Source of the DNA: an uncultured Phycisphaeraceae bacterium
Lineage (GTDB): Bacteria; Planctomycetota; Phycisphaerae; Phycisphaerales; UBA1924
Reading direction: 5' to 3'
Length of the DNA stretch: 55,686 bases
NCBI GenBank assembly: GCA_937899905.1
Contig: CALCCF010000112.1
Span: 1 to 55,686 of the forward strand
Both the position numbers and the translations under genes were made by a program. Below are positions 39,742 to 48,190 of this stretch, piece after piece (position 1 is the stretch's first letter; every line of letters begins with the position of its first letter). Below the pieces are notes generated by a model, which had not been told where the DNA came from, did no database searches, and worked only from the letters and a program-made list of their open reading frames with translations.

Positions 39742-40083
39742 ATGAACAAGAGCGATCTGATCGATCGAGTCGCTTCCAAGATGGGCATCACCCGGGGTGA
39801 ATCCACCCAGTATGTCGATGTCGTGCTCGACGCCATTGCCGACGGCCTGATCGAAGACGGGCGAGTGAAGATCACCGGCTTCGGCAGCTTCATCCGCCGG
39901 CATCGCAGCGCCCGCGATGGAACCAAGCCGAGCACCGGCGAGCCCATCACCATCCCCGCGAGCGAGACCTGCGGCTTCAAGGCCGCCCCGGCATTGCGTC
40001 AGAAGCTGACCGATGGAGTCCTGCCCTCGGGCCAGGTCGAGCCCAAACCGGTAGCCCGGGAAGCGGTCCGCGAGACGCTCTGA
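39742..40083 (+). CDS. HU/IHF family DNA-binding protein
   Basis: The 113-residue protein starts MNKSDLIDRVASKMGITRGE, the standard HU helix 1, followed by DGRVKITGFGSFIRRHRSARDGTKP, the core including G-F-G-x-F and the start of the beta-arm, and GEPITIPAS, the arm tip region. The C-terminus (about 25 residues after ALRQKLTDGV) is longer than in E. coli HU and ends in PVAREAVRETL. It should bind and bend DNA nonspecifically. The start is the ATG with a signature HU N-terminus; the frame is open 24 codons upstream. It is convergent with ispF, with 6 bp between. Confidence 0.92.
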   Translation: MNKSDLIDRVASKMGITRGESTQYVDVVLDAIADGLIEDGRVKITGFGSFIRRHRSARDGTKPSTGEPITIPASETCGFKAAPALRQKLTDGVLPSGQVEPKPVAREAVRETL

Positions 40084-40089
40084 ACGCCC

Positions 40090-40641
40090 TCAATCTCGCT
40101 GGGAGTTCCGGCACAGCAGCACCACCGCATGCGCCTCGATCGCCCGGCCCTCGCCGACCGGCCCGACGTGCTCGCCGGTCTTGCCTTTCAGGTTCACACG
40201 ATCGGTGGGCAGGTCTACGAGTTGTGCGAGACGCTCGCGTATCGCGATCTTGTGTGGCCCCAGTTTGGGCGACTGGAGCAGGACGGTGAGATCGATATTG
40301 GCCAGTTGCCAGCCCCCGAGCCGCATCTGGCGGATCGCCTCGGCGAGGAAATCCGTCGACGAGCGGTCCTGATTCGACGGATCGTCGTTGGGGAACAGCT
40401 GACCGATATCGGGCAGTGCGGCCGCGCCCAGGATGGCGTCGGTCAGCGCGTGCATGAGCGCATCGCCATCGGAGTGCGCCACTGGGCCCACCGGCGGCTC
40501 GGCCACTTGCGGAACCTCGACGCCGCCGATGACCAGAGGCTTTCCGGACCCGGCCGGCGAAATCGGCTCGAGCCGGTGCAGGTCGTAGCCGTGGCCAATA
40601 CGGAAGGGCGGATCGAAGGCGTGCTCGGAATCTGGTGTCAT
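40090..40641 (-). CDS. ispF: 2-C-methyl-D-erythritol 2,4-cyclodiphosphate synthase
   Basis: IspF forms the cyclic diphosphate in the MEP pathway of isoprenoid synthesis. The 183-residue protein has RIGHGYDLHRLEP (metal-binding Asp and His), VAHSDGDALMHALTDAILGA (metal His and Asp), PDIGQLFPNDDP, NIDLTVLLQSPKLGPHK, and a C-terminal VNLKGKTGEHVGPVGEGRA in place of the more common KATTTE, as in several other phyla. The ATG has no SD; the leader instead holds an 11-bp direct repeat. Upstream open frame was rejected. Nothing else of the MEP pathway is nearby. Confidence 0.94.
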   Translation of the reverse strand: MTPDSEHAFDPPFRIGHGYDLHRLEPISPAGSGKPLVIGGVEVPQVAEPPVGPVAHSDGDALMHALTDAILGAAALPDIGQLFPNDDPSNQDRSSTDFLAEAIRQMRLGGWQLANIDLTVLLQSPKLGPHKIAIRERLAQLVDLPTDRVNLKGKTGEHVGPVGEGRAIEAHAVVLLCRNSQRD

Positions 40642-40663
40642 TGATTGGGTTTTGATTGGGTTT
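40642..40663. repeat. Tandem 11-bp direct repeat in the ispF leader
   Basis: TGATTGGGTTT occurs twice back to back (40642-40652 and 40653-40663), immediately upstream of the ispF start on the minus strand, where the SD would be expected. Confidence 0.7.
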
Positions 40664-40858
40664 CTTGGCGTGTTGTTGTCCCTGGTGGCCGTGCCGCTGG
40701 GGCGGGGTCGCCATCCTGACGATAGAAGAGCGATAGGGTTCGGGCCGCTTTTCGGCGGAGCCGGGCCGAGACACGAACCGGCCTTCCCGGTCGTCGTACT
40801 CCGTCGGATCCTGTCCACGTCATTCCAGCATCGCGTGCAACGCATCGGGAGACCTTCC

Positions 40859-41332
40859 ATGACCATGCCTCGCCGATCCCGACCCATGATCGCCCGCAGC
40901 GCCGCCGCCGCGCTCGCCGTGGCCGCCACGCTGCCGCTGGTCGGCTGCTTTGGCGTCTCGACGGACAAGTACCCCTTTGAGAGCCGGACGTGGAGCCCCA
41001 AGACGGTGGTGCTCATCGATACGCGCACCGAGGAGGAACTCTGGCGGTACGAGGCTCCCGTTGGCACGACGCTCACGATCCGTTTTTCCTCGGGCGACGA
41101 GGAGAACCTCGAGTTCCCCGACGAAATGCGCTGGGAGGTCAAGTCCGACATCGGTACCGAGTTCAGCGACGAGGGTGAATTGCCGGCGCCGCCGGAGGGC
41201 GTCCGCCGAGTCGACTGGTACCTCAGGCCCGCGCCCGAGTATCCCAAGCCCGACGCCCCGAGGGCCGAGCCGGCACCTTTGCCCGAGCCTGAGCCCGAAG
41301 AGCCCGCGGCCGAGGATCCCGAAGACGGCTGA
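40859..41332 (+). CDS. Small unknown lipoprotein with acidic Pro/Glu-rich tail
   Basis: The 157-residue protein has a lipoprotein signal (basic MTMPRRSRPMIARS, hydrophobic AAAALAVAATLPL, lipobox LVGC). The mature domain of about 90 residues is beta-rich (KTVVLIDTRTEEELWRYEAP, TIRFSSGDEENLEFPDEMRW) and ends in WYLRPAPEYPKP, followed by a tail of PEPEPEEPAAEDPEDG. No family is recognised. GGGAG lies about 8 bp upstream of the ATG. It is likely anchored to a membrane facing the periplasm. A strong intrinsic terminator follows 23 nt after the stop. Confidence 0.7.
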   Translation: MTMPRRSRPMIARSAAAALAVAATLPLVGCFGVSTDKYPFESRTWSPKTVVLIDTRTEEELWRYEAPVGTTLTIRFSSGDEENLEFPDEMRWEVKSDIGTEFSDEGELPAPPEGVRRVDWYLRPAPEYPKPDAPRAEPAPLPEPEPEEPAAEDPEDG

Positions 41333-41355
41333 GTCCAGGCAAGTCGCGAATCGAG

Positions 41356-41382
41356 CCCCCGCAAAGGCGGGGGTTTTTGTTT
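41356..41382 (+). terminator. Intrinsic terminator
   Basis: CCCCCGC (41356-41362) pairs with GCGGGGG (41367-41373) over 7 bp around AAAG, followed directly by TTTTTGTTT. This is the clearest rho-independent terminator in the window and ends the lipoprotein gene. Confidence 0.92.
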
Positions 41383-41396
41383 GCCGGTGGCTCGAG

Positions 41397-43880
41397 TCAG
41401 CGCCAGCCGCTCTGCTCCCAGTCGAGCGACCAGTCGGGCCCGAAGAAGCCCGCTGCAACGACGCCGTCGAGCCCTGTTTCGAGCACTGCGGGCGTGGTCA
41501 GCAGCCAGTCGGGGTAGCCCACACCCGAGATGAAGTACCGGGCCGGATCGGCGGTCCGGCGTCCCTCGGCGCCGGTGGCGGCGATCACGCCGACGAGGGC
41601 GCGATCGCTACCCGGCCGCGGGTACGCGAAGTGGGCGGCGATGTCCGAGCCGGTGCGTTCGCGATCGCCGACTTGAGCGCGCCCCCTGGAGATCCGGATC
41701 GGGCACCCAGCCAGCAGCGCGTCCCAAAGGCCGTGTGAGTCCGCGCAGCCGTAGAGGATCACACTGCGATCGGCTTCCTCAGGGTCGTCAAGTTCGAAGG
41801 CCGTGTCGGGCACGACATCGACCGAGCCGTTGGCGCGATACTGCCAGACGTCGGCGTCGTAGCGGGCCTTGGCGAGCGCCCAGGCGTTTTCTTCCTCGGT
41901 GCCGCCGGTGGCGTACACGAAGACCATGTTGTTGTCGAAGGCATGCTTGAACGGGCCAGCGCGGTGGTCACCCTTGAGCGCAGGGTCGAACTCGTCGACC
42001 GACTCCCACGGCGACTCGATGTTGTCGCGCACGAATCGCGTAGCGCCCGCGTCCATCTCTTGTCCATCGATGACGACACGGTTCGCCTCGGTTCCGAGAG
42101 CTGCGCCTAACAACTCGAAGGCGAGCACGTTCTCGGTCGAGACCTCGATCGGCCCATCTTCTGCGGCTCTCACGCACGTGATGGTGGTGGGGGACATGGA
42201 CTGCGCTTGGCGCACGATGCGCGTCAGCCTGGCCCGGCCGTTGATCGCCGGGTTGACCGTACTGAAGCGCTCCCGCGCGGGCTGTGGATCGACGCTGCGT
42301 TCCTCGAAGAACCGCATCATCGGCGGCCAGTCCACGCAGCGGTTGCCCCACCAGTGGCCCGCGCCCGGCTGCTCGTAGTACGCAAAATCGGGGTGGAACT
42401 TTGACAGCCGCTCACGCATGAACCTCGCCTGGCTCACCGGCACGTTGTTGTCGTTGTCGCCGTGCAGGATGTAAACGCCCAAGTCCTCGTAGTTGCGCTC
42501 GAGGAGCAGCGTGCGGCTGGCGTTGTTCGCCGTGTTGAGCACGGTGCCGATCGGGTCTTCGGGTTCGAACTCTCCGGCTCCGCCGTAGCTCCAGAAATCG
42601 CGCCAGCCCGCGCTCGGGCCGATGGCCGCGAAGAGCGGCGCGAAGTGCGCGCCCACTTGCCAGGTGCCATGCCCGCCCATCGAGTGGCCGGTGAGCCATC
42701 GCCGGCTCGGGTCCATCGGATCGCCCACACGCTGCGCGGCCCCGATGGCGTGCTCAAAGACCTCCATCGCGTCGATGCGGCCCCAGTCTTCCCAGTCAAA
42801 ACCGAAGGGGCGGCGGTTCGTTGGCGCGACGACGGTCGCCCACGACTTCGGCCCGTACGCCCCCGCCTGCCGGCGCGCCTGAACGCTCGCGCCGTGCAGC
42901 GTTAGGATCATGCCGTGGGGCTCGGTTGCGCCCTCGGGCCTTGGCATCACGGCGTAGTACTGCACGCTGCCATCGATTGCGCTGATGAACGTGCGGTCCT
43001 GGCGCTGCTCCCGCTCGCGCACCGTGAGGGAGACGTCCTGATCGACGGTGGCCGGTCCATCACCCTTGTTCGCTACGGCGCGGGCCCTAAAGGGCATCAG
43101 TCCGTCCACCAAATCTGCATGTCTGCTGGGTACGGCACCGACCTTGCGCACGCCGAGTGGTGGGATCGCACCGTATCCCGACCGGAGGCTGTTCCGCGAG
43201 TAAGAGCCTTCTTTCCATGTCTCGCCAATCACGCCGAGCAATTGCTCATTCGATGCGTTCGCGATCGGCACGGCCATGAACAGCGGCTCTGAGCCCCCCT
43301 GGATCACATTCGGCTTGACGTGATCTGTCTCGAGCCACACGAGATCGCTCTCTGGCTTACGTAGCTCGATGCGCATCCGGCCGCGAGCACCTCGGAGCAG
43401 CAGTTCGTTCTCTCCCTGGCGCAGCTCGATCGGCACTGCCGTGATGCCCAGGTTGTACACGTCGCCGCCACGACGGACGCCGTTGATGTACGCATGTCGA
43501 TGGCCTCGGGCGTGGAGCATCATGATACGATTCGCGTCGGAACGGACGACAACGTGCAGGTACCCCCGGGCGAGCGCGCCCGTGAACTGGCCGTCCTCGT
43601 TGGCGGCGACCACTTGCCAAGCCGCCGAACGTCCGTCTGCCGTGGAGACTTCGTCCCCCTCAACAGGCCGGGACCACGTACCCCGAGCGATGCTGGCCTC
43701 GACCGGATCGGTGACGATCAGGCTGCGGCCGCCGCGGGCCAGGCTCTGGATCGCCAGGGCGTCGCGCACGAGGATGGATTCGTCGCCAGCCGCGACCTGG
43801 GTGGGTGTCTGGGCACCGGCGCTGCAAGCCAAGGCAAGCAGCAAGACAGCTGAGAGTTGTGTTCGTACGTGGTTGATCAT
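41397..43880 (-). CDS. Secreted alpha/beta-hydrolase (prolyl oligopeptidase/esterase-like)
   Basis: The 827-residue protein starts after GGAGGA with a signal peptide (MINHVRTQLSAVLLLALACSAGA). The first 280 residues form a non-catalytic beta-rich region, including a segment near 130-170 (HRHAYINGVRRGGDVYNLG). The hydrolase domain begins near 315 with VQYYAVMPRPEG and MILTLHGASVQA (oxyanion region). The nucleophile is in WLTGHSMGGHGTWQ (Ser near 398), a predicted acid in YILHGDNDNNVP, and a His in PGAGHWWGN. The C-terminal 290 residues are another beta-rich domain. The family resembles PHB-depolymerase or prolyl oligopeptidase-like esterases common in planctomycetes. The substrate is unknown. 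The amine oxidase-like gene lies 32 bp upstream on the same strand. Confidence 0.85.
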   Translation of the reverse strand: MINHVRTQLSAVLLLALACSAGAQTPTQVAAGDESILVRDALAIQSLARGGRSLIVTDPVEASIARGTWSRPVEGDEVSTADGRSAAWQVVAANEDGQFTGALARGYLHVVVRSDANRIMMLHARGHRHAYINGVRRGGDVYNLGITAVPIELRQGENELLLRGARGRMRIELRKPESDLVWLETDHVKPNVIQGGSEPLFMAVPIANASNEQLLGVIGETWKEGSYSRNSLRSGYGAIPPLGVRKVGAVPSRHADLVDGLMPFRARAVANKGDGPATVDQDVSLTVREREQRQDRTFISAIDGSVQYYAVMPRPEGATEPHGMILTLHGASVQARRQAGAYGPKSWATVVAPTNRRPFGFDWEDWGRIDAMEVFEHAIGAAQRVGDPMDPSRRWLTGHSMGGHGTWQVGAHFAPLFAAIGPSAGWRDFWSYGGAGEFEPEDPIGTVLNTANNASRTLLLERNYEDLGVYILHGDNDNNVPVSQARFMRERLSKFHPDFAYYEQPGAGHWWGNRCVDWPPMMRFFEERSVDPQPARERFSTVNPAINGRARLTRIVRQAQSMSPTTITCVRAAEDGPIEVSTENVLAFELLGAALGTEANRVVIDGQEMDAGATRFVRDNIESPWESVDEFDPALKGDHRAGPFKHAFDNNMVFVYATGGTEEENAWALAKARYDADVWQYRANGSVDVVPDTAFELDDPEEADRSVILYGCADSHGLWDALLAGCPIRISRGRAQVGDRERTGSDIAAHFAYPRPGSDRALVGVIAATGAEGRRTADPARYFISGVGYPDWLLTTPAVLETGLDGVVAAGFFGPDWSLDWEQSGWR

Positions 43881-43912
43881 GGGCGGGTCCTCCGCCCAGC
43901 GTACGGCGTTGA

Positions 43913-45202
43913 TCAGCCCGAGGTGGCCAGCACGGCGTCGGCGCAGCGGCGACCGCTGGCGAGGGCCCCGTCGATCGACGCGTTCTCCAGCCAATCGCCG
44001 CAGGCAAACAGGCGCTGGCCGAGCTCCACCGGGCGGTTCGACGAGAGCCACGGCGGGCTCTGGTCGGGTAGCGCTCGCTCGATGCGATCGATATTGAGCA
44101 GCGTCCAGCCATCGGCCTGATCACCAAACCAGCGGCGCAGCTGCGGCCGACACGCGGCGTCGAGCGTTGCGTCGTCCGGGGCACCTTCGAGCGCCGCGGG
44201 ATCCACGATGTTGGCGTAGACAAGGTGCTTGCCCGGCGGCGCGTACCGGTTGCCGGCGGCACTCATCGTGGCGAGGTGGTTCACGGGCCCTTCGCCCTCG
44301 CCGTCGAGCACAAGGATCGCTTCCTTGGTCGGTGCGTCATCGACCGCGTAGGCGAGCGTCGCGGTCTGGCGCCATCGCACCGGTGGGTGTAGGCCCTCTC
44401 CTACTTCGCCGACGAGCGAACCCGCCAGATCGCCCTCGGTAGCAACCACGACGTTCTTGGCCTCGTGCGATTGGCCGTTCGCGTGGACACGCCAGCCGTC
44501 GCCGTCGCGTTCGATGCGATCTGCCTTGGCATTGACCTGTATCGCGTCTGCGGGCAACCTGGACGTGAGCTGGACCGCCAGTTGGCCCATACCGGCGGCC
44601 GGCACGCAGGTCCGGCCTTGCGCGAACATGCGCATGCAGAACTCGAACATGCGGCTGGAAGTCTGCAATTCTCGGTCGAAGAACACGCCGCCAAAGAAGG
44701 GACGAAAGAATCGCTCGATGGTGGAGTCAGCGAATCCGGCATCCTTCAATGCGTCGACCGCCGGGCGATCGGGCCGCTCCCAGATGCTGTCCGTCTTGCC
44801 TGCGAGGACGCGCAAGAAGACCTCTCCAAGGCGGATCTTGTCACGCGTGGTCGCGATGGGTGTGCGGAAGCCCTTGAGCGCGTCACCCATGCGTCGCCGC
44901 GGGTCGGCCACTCGGTGCATCGCGTCGCCATACCAAACCAATGCTCCGGGATAGAACGTGCCGAGCTCGAGCGCGTCGTAGTCGAAGGCGTCGGCCGCGT
45001 GCGGGTAGGCCGTGAGCAGAACCTGGAACCCGCGGTCGATCAGGTAGTCGCCTTCGGGGGTCGTTACGGTGTCAGTGCGCACGCGGCCGCCGGTGCGGTC
45101 GCTGGCCTCGAGCAGCACGAAGTCTCGCTTTGCCTCGTGGAGCCTGCGGGCGCAGTTCAGCCCGGCTAAGCCCCCTCCAACAATCACCGTCCCGACACCC
45201 AT
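43913..45202 (-). CDS. FAD-dependent amine oxidase/protoporphyrinogen oxidase-like oxidoreductase
   Basis: The 429-residue flavoprotein has the dinucleotide-binding motif TVIVGGGLAGLNCARRL then LLEASDRTGGRVRTD (the G-x-G-x-x-G and E-x-x-x-x-G-G-R pair typical of the flavin monoamine oxidase and PPOX superfamily) at residues 4-44. A C-terminal FAD motif RLFACGDWLENASIDGALASGRRCAD closes the fold. Residues in between match the superfamily only loosely (FRPFFGGVFFDRELQTSS). The substrate is unknown; carotenoid desaturase-like or amine oxidation are options. The ATG has GGAGGGGA 1 bp upstream. The start is divergent from dtd across only 33 bp. Confidence 0.85.
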   Translation of the reverse strand: MGVGTVIVGGGLAGLNCARRLHEAKRDFVLLEASDRTGGRVRTDTVTTPEGDYLIDRGFQVLLTAYPHAADAFDYDALELGTFYPGALVWYGDAMHRVADPRRRMGDALKGFRTPIATTRDKIRLGEVFLRVLAGKTDSIWERPDRPAVDALKDAGFADSTIERFFRPFFGGVFFDRELQTSSRMFEFCMRMFAQGRTCVPAAGMGQLAVQLTSRLPADAIQVNAKADRIERDGDGWRVHANGQSHEAKNVVVATEGDLAGSLVGEVGEGLHPPVRWRQTATLAYAVDDAPTKEAILVLDGEGEGPVNHLATMSAAGNRYAPPGKHLVYANIVDPAALEGAPDDATLDAACRPQLRRWFGDQADGWTLLNIDRIERALPDQSPPWLSSNRPVELGQRLFACGDWLENASIDGALASGRRCADAVLATSG

Positions 45203-45235
45203 GTCCCCTCCACAAACACCCCTGGAGAACGACTC

Positions 45236-45706
45236 ATGCGGACCGTCTTGCAGCGCGTCACCCGAGCGAGCGTCACCCTCCCTGGGAGCGGTGGTGGCGG
45301 CTGCGAAATCGGTCCCGGCTTGGTCGTTCTCGCGGGTTTCCAGAAACAGGATACCCCCGAGCAGCTTCTCTGGATTGCCAAGAAGATCGCGAACCTTCGC
45401 ATCTTCCCAGACGACGCCCGACGGATGAACCGGTCGGTCGCCGACGTGCCGCGCGGCAGCATTCTTATTGTCCCGAACTTCACCGTGGGATGCGAGATCG
45501 GTAAGGGAAATCGCCCAGGCTTCGATGACGCGATGCCGCCAGATCAGGCCGAGCCAATGTTCGACGAATTCGTACGTGTGATGCGAACGTTTTCCATACC
45601 CGTCGAAACTGGAGTCTTCGGCGCCGAGATGCACGTGTCGCTGTGCAACGATGGCCCGGTGACCTTTATCCTCGATTCGCCGCCGAGTCCGGCATCGCCA
45701 CGCTGA
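45236..45706 (+). CDS. dtd: D-aminoacyl-tRNA deacylase
   Basis: DTD hydrolyses D-amino acids from mischarged tRNA. The 156-residue protein begins MRTVLQRVTRASVTLPGSG and has CEIGPGLVVLAGFQ and NRSVADVPRGSILIVPNFTV. The canonical S-Q-F-T motif is P-N-F-T here, so Ser and Gln are changed while Thr is kept. The second site motif NDGPVTF (N-x-G-P-V-T) is intact, and GNRPGF matches the R-P-x-F segment. The SD GGAGAACGACTC precedes the ATG. The 3' end overlaps the convergent Cys-cluster gene by 41 bp. The altered first motif leaves its activity on D-aminoacyl-tRNA open. Confidence 0.9.
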   Translation: MRTVLQRVTRASVTLPGSGGGGCEIGPGLVVLAGFQKQDTPEQLLWIAKKIANLRIFPDDARRMNRSVADVPRGSILIVPNFTVGCEIGKGNRPGFDDAMPPDQAEPMFDEFVRVMRTFSIPVETGVFGAEMHVSLCNDGPVTFILDSPPSPASPR

Positions 45707-46190
45707 ACAACTCGAGAAGTGCGCGCCATTCCATGTACCGGTAGGGCACGTTCGCCGCTCGATGGATGGCCTTGACCATCTCGTGCGCGCGTTCGGTGAG
45801 TTCTTCCTGCCAGCGCTGCGCCGTCGGATCGCAGAAGTACGTCCTGCAGCCAACCGGCTTGATGGTGTGTACGCCGCACAGCGTGCCGACCTGGAAGGGG
45901 CACCCGCCGCGCTGCCGGGCGTCCTGCACCGTCTGGATACTGAGCAGTGGCGTCGTGCCATCGAGCCGGACGATACACCACGCCGCTTCGAGCCCGGTGA
46001 CGTAGAGCCGGTGGCCGTATGACTCGAAGTTACAGCATCGCCCCGATGCGACGCACGCGGGCGATCGGGCCTCGACCTGATCGCCGATCATCGCATAGAT
46101 CGCCGCCATGCGATCCGAGATGTCGGGCCGTCCGATGGCTTCGAGCCATTGGTGCGCCAGCGCGACATCATCCGGGTCGGGCGCATGCAT
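45666..46190 (-). CDS. YkgJ-type cysteine cluster protein (copy A)
   Basis: The 174-residue protein has the Zn/Fe-chelating cysteine pattern of the YkgJ/FliB family: CVASGRCCNFE near 46, GGCPFQVGTLCGVH near 95 and CRTYFCDPTAQ near 115. The cysteines probably bind an iron-sulfur cluster or zinc; function is unknown. It is the third gene of the coupled PP2C - YkgJ B - YkgJ A operon: its ATG overlaps the stop of copy B (TGATG). The 3' end overlaps dtd on the opposite strand. Confidence 0.8.
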   Translation of the reverse strand: MHAPDPDDVALAHQWLEAIGRPDISDRMAAIYAMIGDQVEARSPACVASGRCCNFESYGHRLYVTGLEAAWCIVRLDGTTPLLSIQTVQDARQRGGCPFQVGTLCGVHTIKPVGCRTYFCDPTAQRWQEELTERAHEMVKAIHRAANVPYRYMEWRALLELFSVAMPDSAANRG

Positions 46191-46681
46191 CAGATCGGGC
46201 TCTGATCTCGGGTAAGACGAACCGCGTACGAGTCGTGCAAGGGCCCGCTATTCATGCCCGGGCACGTCTGGGTCGCCCGATCCCAAGATCGCGGATCGTC
46301 CAGGTTCTTCTTCCAGAAGGGCCACGTCCGGCATTGCACCGGCCGATCCTCGTAGACCCCGCACACGGCCTTGCCGGGGACCGTCTCACGATCGAGGAAC
46401 ACGCAGTCCCAGCCGAACGCTGTGAGGCGTTCTGAGAGCGACAGCCCGCCGTCCATCGGCTTGGTGTATCGCTCTGTAAATCCGGCACGGTCTACGCCGA
46501 GCCTCGTTGACAGCGCGAGGATGTCATGCTCGCTGAGTAAAACGGTTCCGGGCGCACCCGTGCAGCAGTTGCCGCACTGCGTGCACTGGAACCGCAACCC
46601 GTCCTCGGTCGACGCGTGCCCCTGATCGTCGGCGGGTCCAAACGGGGCCGCCTCGAACCAGTCTTTGGCGGCCGAACTCAT
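46190..46681 (-). CDS. YkgJ-type cysteine cluster protein (copy B)
   Basis: The 163-residue protein has a more canonical pattern than copy A: FQCTQCGNCCTGAPGTVLLS near 31 (C-x2-C-x2-CC), CVFLD, CGVYEDRPVQCRTWPFW near 113, which includes the P-x-x-C-R-x-(W/F)-P-F motif of the family, and TCPGMN. It probably binds a metal or Fe-S cluster. The start overlaps the PP2C phosphatase stop by 4 bp and its stop overlaps the start of copy A. The two copies are only distantly similar. Confidence 0.82.
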   Translation of the reverse strand: MSSAAKDWFEAAPFGPADDQGHASTEDGLRFQCTQCGNCCTGAPGTVLLSEHDILALSTRLGVDRAGFTERYTKPMDGGLSLSERLTAFGWDCVFLDRETVPGKAVCGVYEDRPVQCRTWPFWKKNLDDPRSWDRATQTCPGMNSGPLHDSYAVRLTRDQSPI

Positions 46682-48039
46682 GCCATCACGCCGGCGATGG
46701 TCTCGATCGTGGGCATGTCGATCTTCGGCGTGGGGTTGTAGCGGATCGCCACGATCGTCTGATCGTCGTCGCGCGTGCGAGACTTCGTGTGCTCGTAGAG
46801 CGCGCCGTGTACGGAATCGACCACGCAGTCGGGCGCGCCCGAGCAGTTCTCCAGCGACGCATCGAGCCCATCGACGCCGAACATTTCTCGGCCTGTGTTG
46901 AACGCCTCGGTGATGCCGTCGGTATACAGCACGACCGTGTCGCCCGGATCGAGACGGATCGACGCGCTCGTTGCGCCGAGCGGCTCGAACACGCCCAGCG
47001 GCAGGCTGCCCGCCTCTTCGAGCGAGATGAGCTCCCCTGTGGCGCCCTTCTTTAATCGCGGAGGGTTGTGCCCCGCGCGGCTGAACTGGAATTCGCCTGT
47101 GGCGGGATCGAACACGGCCAGGAAGGCTGTGGTGAACGCGCCCTCCAGCCCCGCGGCCACCAGACGGCTGTTGGCGTGCTCGAGCACGAGGTGGGGGTGG
47201 ATGCCGCTGCCTTCGTACGCGTGCAGGATGGCGTGCAGCATCGCCATGACCGTTGCGGCTGCGGCACCGTGGCCGGCCACGTCGGCAATCAGGATGCCCC
47301 AACGTCCGTCCTCGAACGGGAAGAAGTCGTAGTAGTCCCCGCCTGCCTGGTCGCTCGTGAGGTAACTCGTTGCGAGCGCGAGGCCCGGAATATTCGGCAG
47401 CTTGCGCGGCAGCAGGCTCTGCTGCACACGCGCGACCTCCTCGAACTGCGTACGCAGCCGATCGGTTGCCCGCTTAGCCTCTTGCACCGCCACCAGGTTG
47501 CGTGTGGCCGTACCGCTCAGATTCGCCATCATGACGAAGAGTTCGAGCGAGTCCTCGTTCAGCGCGTCGGGATCGCGTGCGAACTGGAACGCCCAATTCA
47601 GGGGCTGGCCCTGGTCGAATATCGGCGTGGCGATCATCGAACGCATCTCGCGGGCGACGTCGCCGAGCACCGGATCTCCGGTGATGCCATCGAACTTGCG
47701 AAGCACCGGCTCGCCGTGCTCGATCAGCTCGCCGACGAGCCCACCCTCGTGCACCGGAATCCGCTCCCAGTTGCTCCAGGGATTCTGCTGGGCGTAGAGC
47801 GCGAGCCCGTCATCCTCGGCTTCCATGACGTCGCGCGTCTCGATCTGACGCGTGATCTTGTACTGGCCGGCTTGCAGGCCGCGGACCGACGCCGAGACGT
47901 AGAGGTCTACCGGCCGGAGCTTCCACATCCGCCGGAAGGCCATCTGGATGTCCATCGGTTCGCTCGCGCGGCTGACGTTTTCGATCAACTCGCGGACGAG
48001 TTCGAGCCGGGCTTGGGGATCGGTCAGGATCTGGGCCAT
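46678..48039 (-). CDS. GAF-domain PP2C-type (RsbU/SpoIIE) serine phosphatase
   Basis: The 453-residue protein has an N-terminal GAF-like sensor (residues 15-185), a linker helix (QEAKRATDRLRTQFEEVARVQQSLLPRKLP in part) and a SpoIIE-type phosphatase domain: GGDYYDFF at 233-240, IADVAGHGAAAATVM near 251, FSRAGHNPPRL near 334, VLYTDGITEAF near 378, and DDDQTIVAIRY near 430. The Asp residues coordinate the two catalytic metals. These enzymes dephosphorylate anti-sigma factor antagonists in partner-switching. No anti-sigma or antagonist gene is in the window. It is first in an operon with two Cys-cluster proteins, each overlapping the previous one. No clear SD precedes the ATG. Confidence 0.9.
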   Translation of the reverse strand: MAQILTDPQARLELVRELIENVSRASEPMDIQMAFRRMWKLRPVDLYVSASVRGLQAGQYKITRQIETRDVMEAEDDGLALYAQQNPWSNWERIPVHEGGLVGELIEHGEPVLRKFDGITGDPVLGDVAREMRSMIATPIFDQGQPLNWAFQFARDPDALNEDSLELFVMMANLSGTATRNLVAVQEAKRATDRLRTQFEEVARVQQSLLPRKLPNIPGLALATSYLTSDQAGGDYYDFFPFEDGRWGILIADVAGHGAAAATVMAMLHAILHAYEGSGIHPHLVLEHANSRLVAAGLEGAFTTAFLAVFDPATGEFQFSRAGHNPPRLKKGATGELISLEEAGSLPLGVFEPLGATSASIRLDPGDTVVLYTDGITEAFNTGREMFGVDGLDASLENCSGAPDCVVDSVHGALYEHTKSRTRDDDQTIVAIRYNPTPKIDMPTIETIAGVMA

Positions 48040-48190
48040 CGTGTAATGGTATGGAACACCGTGGGCGGCGACCTATTCCGTGTACCGCCTAGCAGGTATA
48101 CCAGACCGTGTTTTGGCGGGCTTACCGGGCGTGGGGCGTGGTTCCTTACCTCGATCGCGATCCCCAAACACAGCGCTATCATCGGGTGCC

